Shown in pieces: positions 45,113 to 54,632 of a stretch of 64,000 nt of DNA. The translations under genes and the position numbers were made by a program. Every line of letters starts with the position of its first letter. Positions within the stretch are counted from its first letter, which is position 1. The notes under the pieces are model-generated. The model worked only from the letters and a program-made list of their open reading frames with translations, was not told where the DNA came from and did not search any database. Where the stretch lies: assembly GCF_900095265.1 (NCBI RefSeq), contig NZ_LT607658.1, forward strand, positions 47,506 through 111,505, written 5' to 3'. This DNA comes from Janthinobacterium sp. UMAB-56 (GTDB taxonomy: Bacteria; Pseudomonadota; Gammaproteobacteria; Burkholderiales; Burkholderiaceae_D).

Positions 45113-47971
45113 TTATGATGAGATTGAATGAGCCAGTGCGCGACGGTCGAGTTTTCCTGCCGCCGTATAGGGCAAGGTTGCCTGCAGGCGCAATTCGCGG
45201 GGGAAGGCGTCGATTTGCGCATGTTGGCGGCAAAAGGCGACAAAAGCGGGAAAATCGAAGCCGTCGTCGACCACCAGCATCCCGATCAAGCCCTGCGGCC
45301 CGGCAGTGACCGCCGCTTGCCGTACCAGCGGATAGCTGCACATGGCGTGTTCGAGCGGGGCGGGATGGACGATGTCGCCATATTCATTCTTGAGCTGGTC
45401 ATCGTGCCTGCCCAGCAGGGTGATGTTGCCCAGGCCATCGTGGCTGGCAATGTCGCCCGTGTAGATCCAGCCGTCGCGGGCAATGGCGGCAGTTTGCGCC
45501 GGATCTCCCCAGTACGCGCTCATCAGCTGGTTGCTGTGCACGCGTAGCTCCCCAGCTTGGCCCGGCCCAAGCGGCAGACCCTTGCCATCGCAGATTTGCA
45601 CCACGGCGCCTACGGGACGGCCGCACGCTTGCGTGGCACCGGAAGCGTGCTGGAACAGCATGCACAGGCCGCCCGTTTCCGTCAGTCCGTAATAATCGAT
45701 GATGGCAAGCCGCATGCGCTCGCTCAAGGCCGTGTGCAGCGCCGATTGCAGGGGCGCGCCCGTGCAAATGATTTGCCGCAAGCTGGCCGGGTGCAGGGTC
45801 AGGTGTGCGGGCAGCCGCTGCAGCATGGCCAGCCAGGCGGGGCCTGTCGCCAGCACGGTCACGCCATGGCGTTGCACCGCCTGCAAGGTCTTGCCGACAT
45901 TGCCGCGTTCGCTTTCATCGGCCAGATACACGCTGGCGCCGGCAAACAGGGCGGCGACCATGGGGTTGCGCAAGCCGCTCATGGTGTGGCAGTCGCCCAG
46001 CGACAGCAGTATGTCGCCGTCGTGCCAGCCAAATTCCGTGGCCGCCAGCTGGCCGCTCTGCATGAGGGCACGCTGGCTGTGGACGACGCCCTTGGCCGTG
46101 CCGGTGCTGCCGGAGGTAAACAAAATCACGGCAGGATCATCGGGGTGGATGCCATGGCCGGACAGCTCCGGTGTGGGCGGCAAGTCCATCCAGCCTTCCA
46201 GCAAGGCCGACAGTTCAGGCAATGCACAGTCTGGCGGCAAGAGCGCTGCGGCTTCGTGGCCGATATCGTCGAGCAGCAGCGCCGGGCACGGTGCCAAAGC
46301 GGCGGCGCTGTAGCGGGAATGATCGAGCACGAGCAAGGCGGGTTCAATGCGTTCAAGCAAGGGTTGCAGCAAGGCAGGCGTGTCCGCGAGTTCCTTGCGC
46401 AGCGGAACCACGACCGCACCGATGCGCCAGCAAGCCCAACTGAGCAGCACCGCTTCAGGGTGTTGGGCGCACAGCATGGCGACGCGGTCGCCTGCGCGAA
46501 CGCCCATCGCCAGCAAGCCCCGTTGCAGCGCCGGCACGAGCAGTTCCACTTCCGCCCAGCCAAATGCGCTGTCGTCCATTCCACACAGCAGTAGCGGGCG
46601 TTGCTGGTACAGCGTGGGCAGTAGTTGCCACAGATATTCGAAAGTTTCTTCCTGTGGCAGGGGACGCACGATCTGGCTGGCATAGTAGGACTGCAAACGG
46701 GCCATGGCGCCGCTGATGGGCGCCATCTGCAGCAGTTCGGTATCGACCATGCTTTTTGCTTGCTGGCAAACGTATTCCACGGGCAGGTGCAGGCGCTGCG
46801 CCACCTGTTCCAGCGTGCGCAGCTGGCCCAGCTGAAACAGGATCTGCAATTGCTCGGCACTCAGTGTTTGTTGTCCCAGACGCGCCAGGCGTTCCGCATA
46901 GCAGGGATGGCGCAGCAGCAAGTCTTGCATCAAGCCGCCCAGCGCGTTTGCATCGGGGATGGCGCAGCCATTCAGGCTGTCTATTTGCAGCAGGGCATTG
47001 ACGATGGCGCGCGATGCGGGCAAGGCCAGGTCGAGATCAGCCTGGCGCAGGGGTGCTCCTTCCCATGTGGGCGGCACCAGCGCCACCAGACCGTTGTAAT
47101 GTGCAGTGTCCGGCTCGCCATGCAGCTGTCCCCTGGCGTCGAACAGGGTCACTTCCGACATCACCAGCGTCTTGCGTGCGCCGCGTGCTTGCGCAGCATC
47201 AAAGCGCTGCTGATAGCTCCGGCCGTGAAGGATGTTGCCGCCGCGCTCGAAGTACGGCGCGGGCTGGCTGTTGGCCATGTGTACGTGCGGGAAGATGATC
47301 GGCGCGTCGCTGCGGGCGATGCGCAGCATGTCGCCGGCAAAGGTCAATGGTGCATAGCGATGCAGTGAGTCGAGGCCGTGAATCAGCGCGAATGTGCCAT
47401 CGCGAAAAGGCATGGGACTGCCCGGTGGCAAGAAAATGATGTCATGGTTGGGCGCGCGCTGTCCTGCGGGCAGCCAGTGCGCGTATCCCCTGTAACCGAG
47501 CACATCGAAATTGCCTTCCCATACAGAAATGACATGTTGCTGGGGAAATGCCGCCGCCAGCATTTCGCCACTCCAGCCCGTACGGCCCCAGGTATCGAGG
47601 ATGACGTCGCCTGGATGCAACTGCTCCCTGGTCAGGTCCAGCAAGGCATAAAAGGCGCGGCTCGATTCATTGAAAGGCTGGAAGGCGGCGTAGCGGTCGG
47701 GAATGCGGCGCACATGGCGGCGGTGCATGAAGGACAGATACTCAGCGCTGGGCGTCAGCTGGGCACGCAGCGCCGACAGCATCTGGGCATCGCAGCCTTG
47801 CCGCGCTTCCGTGAAGAGCGCGAAGCCCTGTATGACGGGAATGTCGATGGCGCATGCCGGACAGTGCAATACTGCTTCCAGCAACGGTGCCAATGCCCCG
47901 GCTGGTGTGTTGCTGTGCAGGGGCAGGCGGCAGGCGGGACAAGCCAGGATATCTAGTGTTGTGTGCAACAT
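45113..47971 (-). CDS. Trm112-like / methyltransferase-like / AMP ligase fusion
   Basis: A 952-aa three-part protein. Residues 1-55 resemble Trm112 zinc domains, with CPAC at 11-14 and CPAC at 37-40. Residues about 100-310 look like a class I SAM methyltransferase (VILDTWGRTGWSGEM as motif I; MPFRDGTFALIHGLDSLHR as the acidic loop region), but motif I is not canonical. From about residue 430 an ANL adenylation domain follows: ILFTSGSTGTAKGVVHS near 615, YYGLTETGG, GWIYTGDI, and the C-terminal Lys in AAGKLDRRAL. It may prepare or methylate the acid that the second ligase loads. It starts 27 bp after nth, so the operon may begin upstream at rsxB. Confidence 0.8.
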   Translation of the reverse strand: MLHTTLDILACPACRLPLHSNTPAGALAPLLEAVLHCPACAIDIPVIQGFALFTEARQGCDAQMLSALRAQLTPSAEYLSFMHRRHVRRIPDRYAAFQPFNESSRAFYALLDLTREQLHPGDVILDTWGRTGWSGEMLAAAFPQQHVISVWEGNFDVLGYRGYAHWLPAGQRAPNHDIIFLPPGSPMPFRDGTFALIHGLDSLHRYAPLTFAGDMLRIARSDAPIIFPHVHMANSQPAPYFERGGNILHGRSYQQRFDAAQARGARKTLVMSEVTLFDARGQLHGEPDTAHYNGLVALVPPTWEGAPLRQADLDLALPASRAIVNALLQIDSLNGCAIPDANALGGLMQDLLLRHPCYAERLARLGQQTLSAEQLQILFQLGQLRTLEQVAQRLHLPVEYVCQQAKSMVDTELLQMAPISGAMARLQSYYASQIVRPLPQEETFEYLWQLLPTLYQQRPLLLCGMDDSAFGWAEVELLVPALQRGLLAMGVRAGDRVAMLCAQHPEAVLLSWACWRIGAVVVPLRKELADTPALLQPLLERIEPALLVLDHSRYSAAALAPCPALLLDDIGHEAAALLPPDCALPELSALLEGWMDLPPTPELSGHGIHPDDPAVILFTSGSTGTAKGVVHSQRALMQSGQLAATEFGWHDGDILLSLGDCHTMSGLRNPMVAALFAGASVYLADESERGNVGKTLQAVQRHGVTVLATGPAWLAMLQRLPAHLTLHPASLRQIICTGAPLQSALHTALSERMRLAIIDYYGLTETGGLCMLFQHASGATQACGRPVGAVVQICDGKGLPLGPGQAGELRVHSNQLMSAYWGDPAQTAAIARDGWIYTGDIASHDGLGNITLLGRHDDQLKNEYGDIVHPAPLEHAMCSYPLVRQAAVTAGPQGLIGMLVVDDGFDFPAFVAFCRQHAQIDAFPRELRLQATLPYTAAGKLDRRALAHSISS

Positions 47972-47998
47972 GGTGTCGCCGTTCGTAAGGGCATGTTG

Positions 47999-48646
47999 TC
48001 AGACCACGGCCGGCATCGGCGACTTGCTCTTGTAGTCGCACAGGTCGGCAATCATGCAGTTCCAGCATTGCGGCTTGCGCGCCGTGCATGTGTAGCGGCC
48101 GTGCAAGATGAGCCAGTGGTGGGCGTCATGCAGGAATTGCTTGGGTATGAATTTGAGCAGCTTTTGCTCGACGATATCGACATTCTTGCCTGGCGCGATG
48201 CCGGTGCGGTTCGAGACGCGGAAGATATGCGTGTCGACCGCCATGGTCGGTTCGCCAAACGCCGTGTTCATGACCACATTCGCCGTCTTGCGGCCGACGC
48301 CGGGCAAGGCTTCCAGCGAGGCGCGGTCGCGCGGCACTTCGCCGCCGTGCTGATCGAGCAGAATCTGGCAGGTGGCGATGACGTTCTTGGCCTTGGTACG
48401 GAACAGGCCGATGGTGCGGATGTAGCTGGCCAGTTCGTCCACGCCCAGCGCCAGTATCTGGGCCGGGGTATTGGCGACCGGATACAGCAAACGCGTGGCC
48501 TTGTTGACGGACACGTCCGTCGCCTGCGCCGACAGCAGCACGGCGATCAGCAGTTCGAACGGCGTCGTGTAGTCGAGTTCCGTTTTCGGGGAAGGATTGG
48601 CGGCGCGAAAGCGCGTAAAAATTTCCAGGCGTTTGGCGGCGTTCAT
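47999..48646 (-). CDS. nth: Endonuclease III
   Basis: A 215-aa base-excision-repair glycosylase/AP lyase. The helix-hairpin-helix [15 protein letters not shown] carries the catalytic Lys, the catalytic Asp lies in [13 protein letters not shown], and the C-terminal cysteines ([17 protein letters not shown]) fit the 4Fe-4S cluster. The ATG overlaps the rsxB stop by 4 bp, a common arrangement in betaproteobacteria. Confidence 0.96.
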   Translation of the reverse strand: MNAAKRLEIFTRFRAANPSPKTELDYTTPFELLIAVLLSAQATDVSVNKATRLLYPVANTPAQILALGVDELASYIRTIGLFRTKAKNVIATCQILLDQHGGEVPRDRASLEALPGVGRKTANVVMNTAFGEPTMAVDTHIFRVSNRTGIAPGKNVDIVEQKLLKFIPKQFLHDAHHWLILHGRYTCTARKPQCWNCMIADLCDYKSKSPMPAVV

Positions 48647-49371
48647 GCGTCTTTTTTCGGGGCGTTGGGGACAGGTGTTTCGGTTTGGGCAGCGGCGCTG
48701 GCGGCCGCCTTGGCGCGTGCGCGCTCCATGGCGGCGGCGATGATGGCGCGCTTGCGTTCCTTTTCCGCCTGTTCATCGGGCGTGACGGGCACTTCCTGCG
48801 TCACTTCCTGCATCTTGGCGACGGCCTTGGCGGCCAGGCGCGCGTCGTTGGCCTCGGCTTCGCGGCGCAGGCGCAGCGTGCGGAAATCGTGGCGCGCGCG
48901 CGCGTCGTCGGCGTCCATCTGGCTCCATGCATCCCAGCCCGTGGCGTCGCCGCTGACCGGATACATGACGATGCAGTCGACGGGGCAGGGCGCTATGCAC
49001 AAGTCGCAACCCGTGCACAGATCGGAGATTACCGTATGCATCTGCTTGGCGGCACCGATAATGGCGTCTACCGGGCAAGCCTGGATGCACAGGGTGCAGC
49101 CGATACAGAGCGATTCGTCGATGTAAGCGACCGATCGCGGACGTTCGAGGCCGTTGACGGGATTGAGCGGAATGACTTTTTTGCCCAGCAAGCCGGCCAG
49201 GCGCACGATGCCTTGCGCGCCGCCCGGTGGGCACTGGTTGATGTCGGCGCTGCCTGCGGCAATCGCGTCCGCATACGGGCGGCAGCCGTTGTAGCCACAT
49301 TTGGTGCATTGCGTTTGCGGCAGCAAGTCTTCGATCTGGTCGGCAAGTGAGGGAGGGGCGGGATGCGGCAC
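48643..49371 (-). CDS. rsxB: Electron transport complex subunit RsxB/RnfB-like ferredoxin
   Basis: A 242-aa iron-sulfur protein. An N-terminal Cys cluster (CTKCGYNGC, later CPPGG) precedes two ferredoxin CxxCxxCxxxCP motifs, [12 protein letters not shown] and [12 protein letters not shown], so two 4Fe-4S clusters plus the RnfB-type cluster are likely. The hydrophobic N-terminal anchor of RnfB is absent or short. The C-terminal region is rich in Ala/Arg. GTG start at 49371 with a weak ribosome site. Other rnf/rsx genes are not adjacent; in this lineage rsxB is commonly found next to nth alone. Confidence 0.85.
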   Translation of the reverse strand: MPHPAPPSLADQIEDLLPQTQCTKCGYNGCRPYADAIAAGSADINQCPPGGAQGIVRLAGLLGKKVIPLNPVNGLERPRSVAYIDESLCIGCTLCIQACPVDAIIGAAKQMHTVISDLCTGCDLCIAPCPVDCIVMYPVSGDATGWDAWSQMDADDARARHDFRTLRLRREAEANDARLAAKAVAKMQEVTQEVPVTPDEQAEKERKRAIIAAAMERARAKAAASAAAQTETPVPNAPKKDA

Positions 49372-49656
49372 GGTCGTCTTTAATACGCTAAAACATCATT
49401 ATCGGCCATCTGAGCCGCCTGCAAGTAAAAACCTGTATCGCGTGAGGGGCATAGCGCATGCCTCGGCTGGCTGTTGCGGGCGCGCCGCAATCGTAATTTA
49501 TTTCCTGTGGGAATGTCAAAGTGCAAATAAACAACTTTGCATTTCCTTTTTTTTGTGGGAGCATGATTTTTATCAAGTCAGTAATCAAAAAAAGCCGACC
49601 GCCAGTCCTGTTGCCGCGTCTGTACTGCGAGGTGCGCCAGGCCATAGGAGCAAAAC

Positions 49657-50484
49657 ATGCGTTTCCTCGGGACAGTTGGTTTGCCCTTCTGTTTATTCAT
49701 GCACGCCACACTTGCCCTTGCACACGGGCAGGCTAGCGCCCCCATGGCGGCGCCGGGCCTTGCCAGTTCGCGCATCGTCCGCTTCGCTGCGGACGACTGG
49801 CCGCCCTTCATTTCCCGTAGCCTGCCCGCCGATGGCGTGTCGGGCGCCATGGTCAGTGCCGTTTTCGAGCGTCTCGGCTATACGGTCAGATATGAATATT
49901 TTCCCTGGAAGCGTGCCATGCAGTTTGGCCTGGCCAGTTCCCGCTATGCCGGGCTGCTGGCCGTCTGGCGCACGCCGGAACGGGAAAAACTCTGCCACTT
50001 TTCTGTTCCGGTTGGCAACACGCAGGCTGTGCTGGCCTATCTGAAGGAGGATGGCGTGCCCGGCGCGAGCCTGGCGGAGCTGGGCAAGTTGCGTATTGGC
50101 ACCGTGGCCGGCTACTCGAATGGAGAACAGTTCGATGGCATGGTGGCGCGCGGCGAGTTGAAGACGGAAGAGGGCTTGAACGACGCCACGAATCTGAAGA
50201 AACTGTTCATCAAGCGTTACCGTGTGATTGTCATCGAGCGCCATGTGCTGCAGCACTTGCTGATGGGACGCAACTTCAGCAAAGCCGAAAGGGAGCGCAT
50301 CGGCATCATCGATAGCGTCTTCAAGGAGCGCCCCGTGCATGTGTGCTTCCAGCGCGATGCCGAAGGCGCCGCCCGGCAAAAACGCTTCAACGAGGCGGCG
50401 CGCGATATCGACACGGCCCGCCTCGAGCGCGACTACTGGAAGCGGCTCGACCAGAGTCTGGCGACCGCCCCTTCCACTCCCTGA
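49657..50484 (+). CDS. Periplasmic substrate-binding protein (family 3-like)
   Basis: A 275-aa protein with an N-terminal signal peptide (residues about 1-23, cleaved near ALAHG) and the bilobed binding-protein pattern FAADDWPPFISRSLPADGVSG, a ligand-side segment typical of polar amino acid and related binding proteins. No ABC transporter partner is adjacent, so it could also serve as a sensor or a stray. Codon use is normal. The ligand is unknown. Confidence 0.82.
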   Translation: MRFLGTVGLPFCLFMHATLALAHGQASAPMAAPGLASSRIVRFAADDWPPFISRSLPADGVSGAMVSAVFERLGYTVRYEYFPWKRAMQFGLASSRYAGLLAVWRTPEREKLCHFSVPVGNTQAVLAYLKEDGVPGASLAELGKLRIGTVAGYSNGEQFDGMVARGELKTEEGLNDATNLKKLFIKRYRVIVIERHVLQHLLMGRNFSKAERERIGIIDSVFKERPVHVCFQRDAEGAARQKRFNEAARDIDTARLERDYWKRLDQSLATAPSTP

Positions 50485-50642
50485 CGTCCTGCGTCACTGA
50501 CGCACTGTGGGTGTGCCGTGCGCCGCCCATGCATGGCTCATGCGATGAAGAAGCCGGACGCGGGCGAGCCGGGAGTCGGGCAGGTCTTTGTCAAGATGCG
50601 TCCGACGGCAACAATCAAGCGTGCATGTGCCAGGCATAAAAG

Positions 50643-50677
50643 AAAACGGCACGCAGGCTAGCCTGGCGTGCCGTTTT
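50643..50677 (-). terminator. Terminator of the PHB depolymerase gene
   Basis: Long hairpin: AAAACGGCACGC/GCGTGCCGTTTT arms (50643-50654 and 50666-50677) around the palindrome AGGCTAGCCT, ending in T-rich sequence on both strands. It lies 18 bp after the minus-strand stop. Confidence 0.75.
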
Positions 50678-50694
50678 GATAGAAACGCTGCGGA

Positions 50695-51915
50695 TCAGGA
50701 ATGTTTCTGGATGAATTCGCCGATTTTCGGGCAAATGATCTCGCGCCAGCGGCGGCCCGAGAAGATGCCATAGTGGCCGCATTTCGGCGCCACGAAGTCT
50801 TGTTGCATCTCGGCGGGAATGCCGGAACACAAGTCATGCGCCGCCTGCGTCTGGCCGGCGCCGGAAATGTCGTCCAGTTCGCCTTCTACGGTGAATAGCG
50901 CCACATTCGTGATGTCTTGCGGACGCACCAACTGGCCGCCCACTGTCCAGGTGCCCATCGGCAGGCTGAACTCCTGGAACACGGTCTTGATGGTTTCCAG
51001 GTAGTACTCGGCCGGCATGTCCAGTACGGCGTTGTACTCGTTGTAGAACTGGCGGTGGCCTTCCGCCGGCTCGTCATCGCCCGTCACCAGGTGCATGTAA
51101 AACTCGCGGTGGCTTTGCGCGTGGCGGCCCGGGTTCATGGCGATGAAGCCGGCGTGCTGCAGGAAGCCCGGATACACCTTGCGGCCAAAGCCCGGGTAGT
51201 TCGGCGGCACCGCGTAGATCACGGTGTTTTCAAACCACGAGAATTTCTTTTCGGTCGCCAGGTTGTTCACTTGCGTGGGCGAACGGCGCGGGTCGATCGG
51301 TCCGCCCATCATCGTCATGGTTTTCGGCATGTGCGGATCTTTGGCCGTCGCCATCAGCGAGATGGCCGCCAGCACGGGCACGGTCGGTTGACAGACGGAA
51401 ATGACGTGCAGGTCAGGCGCCAGCAGGCGAATGAACTCCTGCACATAATAAATGTAGTCGTCCAGGTGGAACGGGCCTTCCGTCAGCGGTACCATGCGCG
51501 CGTCCGTCCAGTCGGTGATGTAGACATCGTGCTCGGCCAGCAAGCCGCGCACGGTATCGCGCAGCAGGGTCGAGTGATGACCGGACAGGGGGGCAACCAG
51601 CAAAACTTTGGGCTGTTGCAAGCCAGTGGCTTCTTTTTTGAAGTGAATCAGGCGGCAAAACGGTTTTGTCACGACAACGTGTTCGCGGATGTCGACGCTC
51701 TCGCCTTGGACGAGAACGGATTTGATATCGAATTGTGGTTTTTCGTAGTCTTTGCCAAGGCGGTACATCAGCTCGTAGCCGGCTGCGATGCGTTGCGAAA
51801 ACGGGGTGTGGGCCAGTGGAGAAACCGGGTTGGTAAATAACTTGGAGGACATGTCTGCCCATTGCATCACCGGAGTGAGGAAGGAGCGTTGCAGTTCGTG
51901 CAGTTGGTAAAGCAT
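50695..51915 (-). CDS. phaZ: Intracellular poly(3-hydroxybutyrate) depolymerase
   Basis: A 406-aa depolymerase acting on storage granules. In place of the usual serine, the lipase-box-like motif holds a cysteine (ISVCQP, Cys175), as in the Ralstonia PhaZ1 family. The oxyanion/His region PLSGHHSTLLRDT is also typical. ATG at 51915 was chosen because AAGGA precedes it and MLYQLHELQRSF is the family N-terminus; an in-frame ATG at 51963 adds 16 residues. A phasin or synthase is not adjacent. Confidence 0.92.
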   Translation of the reverse strand: MLYQLHELQRSFLTPVMQWADMSSKLFTNPVSPLAHTPFSQRIAAGYELMYRLGKDYEKPQFDIKSVLVQGESVDIREHVVVTKPFCRLIHFKKEATGLQQPKVLLVAPLSGHHSTLLRDTVRGLLAEHDVYITDWTDARMVPLTEGPFHLDDYIYYVQEFIRLLAPDLHVISVCQPTVPVLAAISLMATAKDPHMPKTMTMMGGPIDPRRSPTQVNNLATEKKFSWFENTVIYAVPPNYPGFGRKVYPGFLQHAGFIAMNPGRHAQSHREFYMHLVTGDDEPAEGHRQFYNEYNAVLDMPAEYYLETIKTVFQEFSLPMGTWTVGGQLVRPQDITNVALFTVEGELDDISGAGQTQAAHDLCSGIPAEMQQDFVAPKCGHYGIFSGRRWREIICPKIGEFIQKHS

Positions 51916-52090
51916 ATAGAGTCCTTGTTTAATTCCAAGCGCCAATATCGGCTCAAATATCATAATCCATTTTTACGATATTTGTGGAGGACAAAATGTG
52001 CTTTACCGCGCATAGCGTCACAGTTTGCGCATTGCCGTGACAGCGCGCCACACTTGCGTGGATAGACTCGCAACGATGTTTTAAAAGCAA

Positions 52091-52115
52091 AAAAGCAGCG
52101 TTTCCGCTGCTTTTT
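52091..52115. terminator. Hairpin between fdxA and phaZ
   Basis: AAAAGCAGCG/CGCTGCTTTT arms with a 4-base loop and T runs, 75 bp after the fdxA stop on the minus strand. It could serve as the fdxA terminator. Confidence 0.75.
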
Positions 52116-52189
52116 ATACATTTTTTTTGCCGTCATGCCCCTGCGGGAAGCGTCCCCCTGCAAGCGCTGCCGCGGCAAGTGCCGTGCGC

Positions 52190-52513
52190 TTAGCGCACCA
52201 GCATGTCGAGCTTGTCCTTGACGTCCTTGTACTGCTCGGCTTCCGGCAAGGCCGCTTTCGTCTTGGTGATCGAAGGCCAGTTACGCGCCAGATCGACGTT
52301 GATCTTGATGAAGGCTTGCTGGTCGCCCGGCACGTCTTCTTCCGCGAAAATCGCATTCACCGGGCACTCTGCCACGCAGACGGCGCAGTCAATACATTCG
52401 TCCGGATCGATCGCCAGGAAGTTCGGGCCTTCCCTGAAACAATCTACCGGGCAGACATCAACGCAGTCGGTATAGCGACAGGCGATGCAGGATTCGGTGA
52501 CAACGTGGGTCAT
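52190..52513 (-). CDS. fdxA: Ferredoxin FdxA (7Fe type)
   Basis: A 107-aa soluble ferredoxin with two cysteine sets ([18 protein letters not shown] and [12 protein letters not shown]), fitting one 3Fe-4S and one 4Fe-4S cluster, the FdxA arrangement. The ATG at 52513 gives the family N-terminus [14 protein letters not shown]; a longer in-frame reading (to 52588) adds an atypical Arg-rich stretch. It stands alone, terminated before phaZ. Confidence 0.93.
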   Translation of the reverse strand: MTHVVTESCIACRYTDCVDVCPVDCFREGPNFLAIDPDECIDCAVCVAECPVNAIFAEEDVPGDQQAFIKINVDLARNWPSITKTKAALPEAEQYKDVKDKLDMLVR

Positions 52514-52845
52514 AACAGTCCTATCAATTTGGGGGGAGGTGCTGTAGCGCCTGCAGGAACCTCGGCGGCGCATACTAAAGCAAAGCATTGTATTTTAAGG
52601 CAATTCGCTATTTCTCACAAATCCCGCTTATATACAATACATATAAGCAAATTCATTTTTTGACAGTGCCGTTGCCGCGCAACGCGTGCAATTCAGCGAC
52701 TATCCGGGACGTTGCCATGTAGAACGCGGCAAGAAAGCGACAGTCGCCGCCTGCGGCAGGGCGCCGGGCAGGCGGCGCAGGGGCTTGCCGTGTGGTGTTT
52801 TTGTTTTACCCACATCAAGATCGGTAAAAATAAGTGCCAGAACAA

Positions 52846-53133
52846 TCAGGCGCTGGCGCGTATTTGCGTCAGCAACTGTTGCCAGCGTGCATTTTCAGCA
52901 CTGCCATCCTCGGCAAAGGTGATGCTGCGGCGCGCGGTGGGTGCCTCGACGGTGATCTGCCAATGGGGGATATCGGCGCCAAGCTGTTCGCCCCTGCTCG
53001 GCGGGTGCGTGAAAAAACCGCTGCTGGCCAGTGCCGCTTCCAGTCCGGGGCCGGCCGGGTGAGCTTGCGTATCGATGTCGTACTGTTCGCTCAGGCCGGC
53101 AAAGCCGCCGCTGCTGCGGGCTGAAATTTTCAT
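52846..53133 (-). CDS. Emfourin-like protease inhibitor
   Basis: A 95-aa protein starting MKISARSSGGFAGLSE, which resembles emfourin (M4in), the small inhibitor of protealysin-type M4 peptidases. It is immediately downstream of an M4-like peptidase on the same strand (101 bp gap), as in the Serratia protealysin operon (family knowledge). It lacks a signal peptide, as does its partner. ATG at 53133 has GGAGCAGC upstream. If the pairing is right it would hold the peptidase inactive in the cell. Confidence 0.75.
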   Translation of the reverse strand: MKISARSSGGFAGLSEQYDIDTQAHPAGPGLEAALASSGFFTHPPSRGEQLGADIPHWQITVEAPTARRSITFAEDGSAENARWQQLLTQIRASA

Positions 53134-53234
53134 GCTGCTCCTTCTTGACGATGGTGGTGAGGACGGTGGTGGGGACGTGATACGCCATGCCAACGCCTGA
53201 GGCGGACTGCTGGCTGGTCTGCGGCATAAGGCGC

Positions 53235-54632
53235 TTAGCGTGGGGCGTAACTGCGGCACCAGGCCGCCAGCGCTTCGCGCTCCACTTCCAGCAATTGATC
53301 CGATTCGCTGTATTCGGCATGGTTCATGGTACCGCAGCAGGCGCGCCTGTCTTGTACGGCACCCTCGTCATCGACTGTATCTGCGACAAAGCGCATTTGC
53401 CCATCCTCCGCCATGGCTGAGGCCTTGAGTACTTCGCGCACGGTAAAGCTGTTGCGGATGAAAACGAGGTAGGCGTCGTTGCCGTCGGCCTCGGCGATCG
53501 TCAGCATGTGGCCGGCCACGTCGGCATACGTGGCCGCATGGTCGGGCGACGCCAGCAGCGCGCGCAAGACCAGGCGGCGCATGTAGTCGCCGCAGCGGTG
53601 CAGCACGGCCGCGTCATCTTCCAGCTGGGGCTGGCGTTCGTGGGCAAAGATGTCGGCCAGGATGTCGTAGATGGCGCCTGTGAACACTTGCGAGATGGCA
53701 TGTACTTCCGTGCCTGCCTCCGATAATTTGATGTCGTTGTCGGCGTTGCGCAAACCGTTCGGCCGACCCAGCGCCAGGCCGAACTGTTCCGCCAGGTCGG
53801 CCAGGAAGGTTTTGTCGTGCAGGTCGGATTTCGTTTGGACGATCACCGCTTCGACCTGATCCAGCTGCGACAGGGCCAGGAAGATGGCCGTCAGGTCGCC
53901 GAACGATTCGTGCAATCCGCCCGTCTGCGGTGGATTATTGTTGAGCAGCCAATTGGGCTTGAGGCCATCGAGAATGGCGTGCCCTGTTTCATGCGAGACG
54001 ATGTCGAGCGAACGGCAGGTGTAGACGCGCTCGGTAGCGCCGCTGGGAATGAAGTCACCGAACTTGAGGGCCTTGTCGCTGCGGCTGTAATAGGCATTCA
54101 TGACATTGGGCAAGCCGTGCGGGAACACGCGCAGCGGGGCCGTGTTGCTGGCGCTATTCCATTGCCAGGGCAGGGGCGGCGCCGTGTCGTTGCTGGCCAG
54201 CGCGCGCTGGTACATGGTCAGCGTCATGCGCACGATGGCAAAGGTATGCACGGCATCGAACTGGTCGGTGTTGGGCGAGACGATGAAGTCGCCAAAAGCG
54301 TTCGGGCTGACCTGGGCGATGCCCGGCTCGCCAAAAGTGATGCGCGCGTCGCGCGGGCCTTGCAGGGTCAGGCCGGGCAGGAAGGCCTTGCGCATGCCCA
54401 GTTCGCTCACGGACGGGTCTTGCTTCCAGATCAGCACGCGCGAACCGACGGGCACGGCGGCCAGGTAGCGGACCGTTGCCTCTGTCAAACGTGGCTGGCC
54501 CGGTTGCAGGGTCAGTTGCGCACTCTTGCGGTGCAGGCGATATGGCGCCGAAGGGGTAGGGACATAGCCGACGGGCAGAGACACGCATTTGCTCAGCACG
54601 GCTTCGACCGGCACGATGACTTTCTGGTCCAT
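53235..54632 (-). CDS. M4-like gluzincin metallopeptidase without visible signal or prodomain
   Basis: A 465-aa protein with HETGH at residues 214-218, a third zinc ligand E242 in GGLHESFGDL 24 residues later, and a possible catalytic H311 in GTEVHAISQVF, the pattern of thermolysin-like M4 peptidases. No signal peptide or typical FTP propeptide is seen, so it may stay in the cytosol or leave by an unconventional route. The first 200 residues do not match a family I recognise. ATG at 54632 has GGAGAG upstream. Paired with the emfourin-like gene. Confidence 0.78.
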   Translation of the reverse strand: MDQKVIVPVEAVLSKCVSLPVGYVPTPSAPYRLHRKSAQLTLQPGQPRLTEATVRYLAAVPVGSRVLIWKQDPSVSELGMRKAFLPGLTLQGPRDARITFGEPGIAQVSPNAFGDFIVSPNTDQFDAVHTFAIVRMTLTMYQRALASNDTAPPLPWQWNSASNTAPLRVFPHGLPNVMNAYYSRSDKALKFGDFIPSGATERVYTCRSLDIVSHETGHAILDGLKPNWLLNNNPPQTGGLHESFGDLTAIFLALSQLDQVEAVIVQTKSDLHDKTFLADLAEQFGLALGRPNGLRNADNDIKLSEAGTEVHAISQVFTGAIYDILADIFAHERQPQLEDDAAVLHRCGDYMRRLVLRALLASPDHAATYADVAGHMLTIAEADGNDAYLVFIRNSFTVREVLKASAMAEDGQMRFVADTVDDEGAVQDRRACCGTMNHAEYSESDQLLEVEREALAAWCRSYAPR

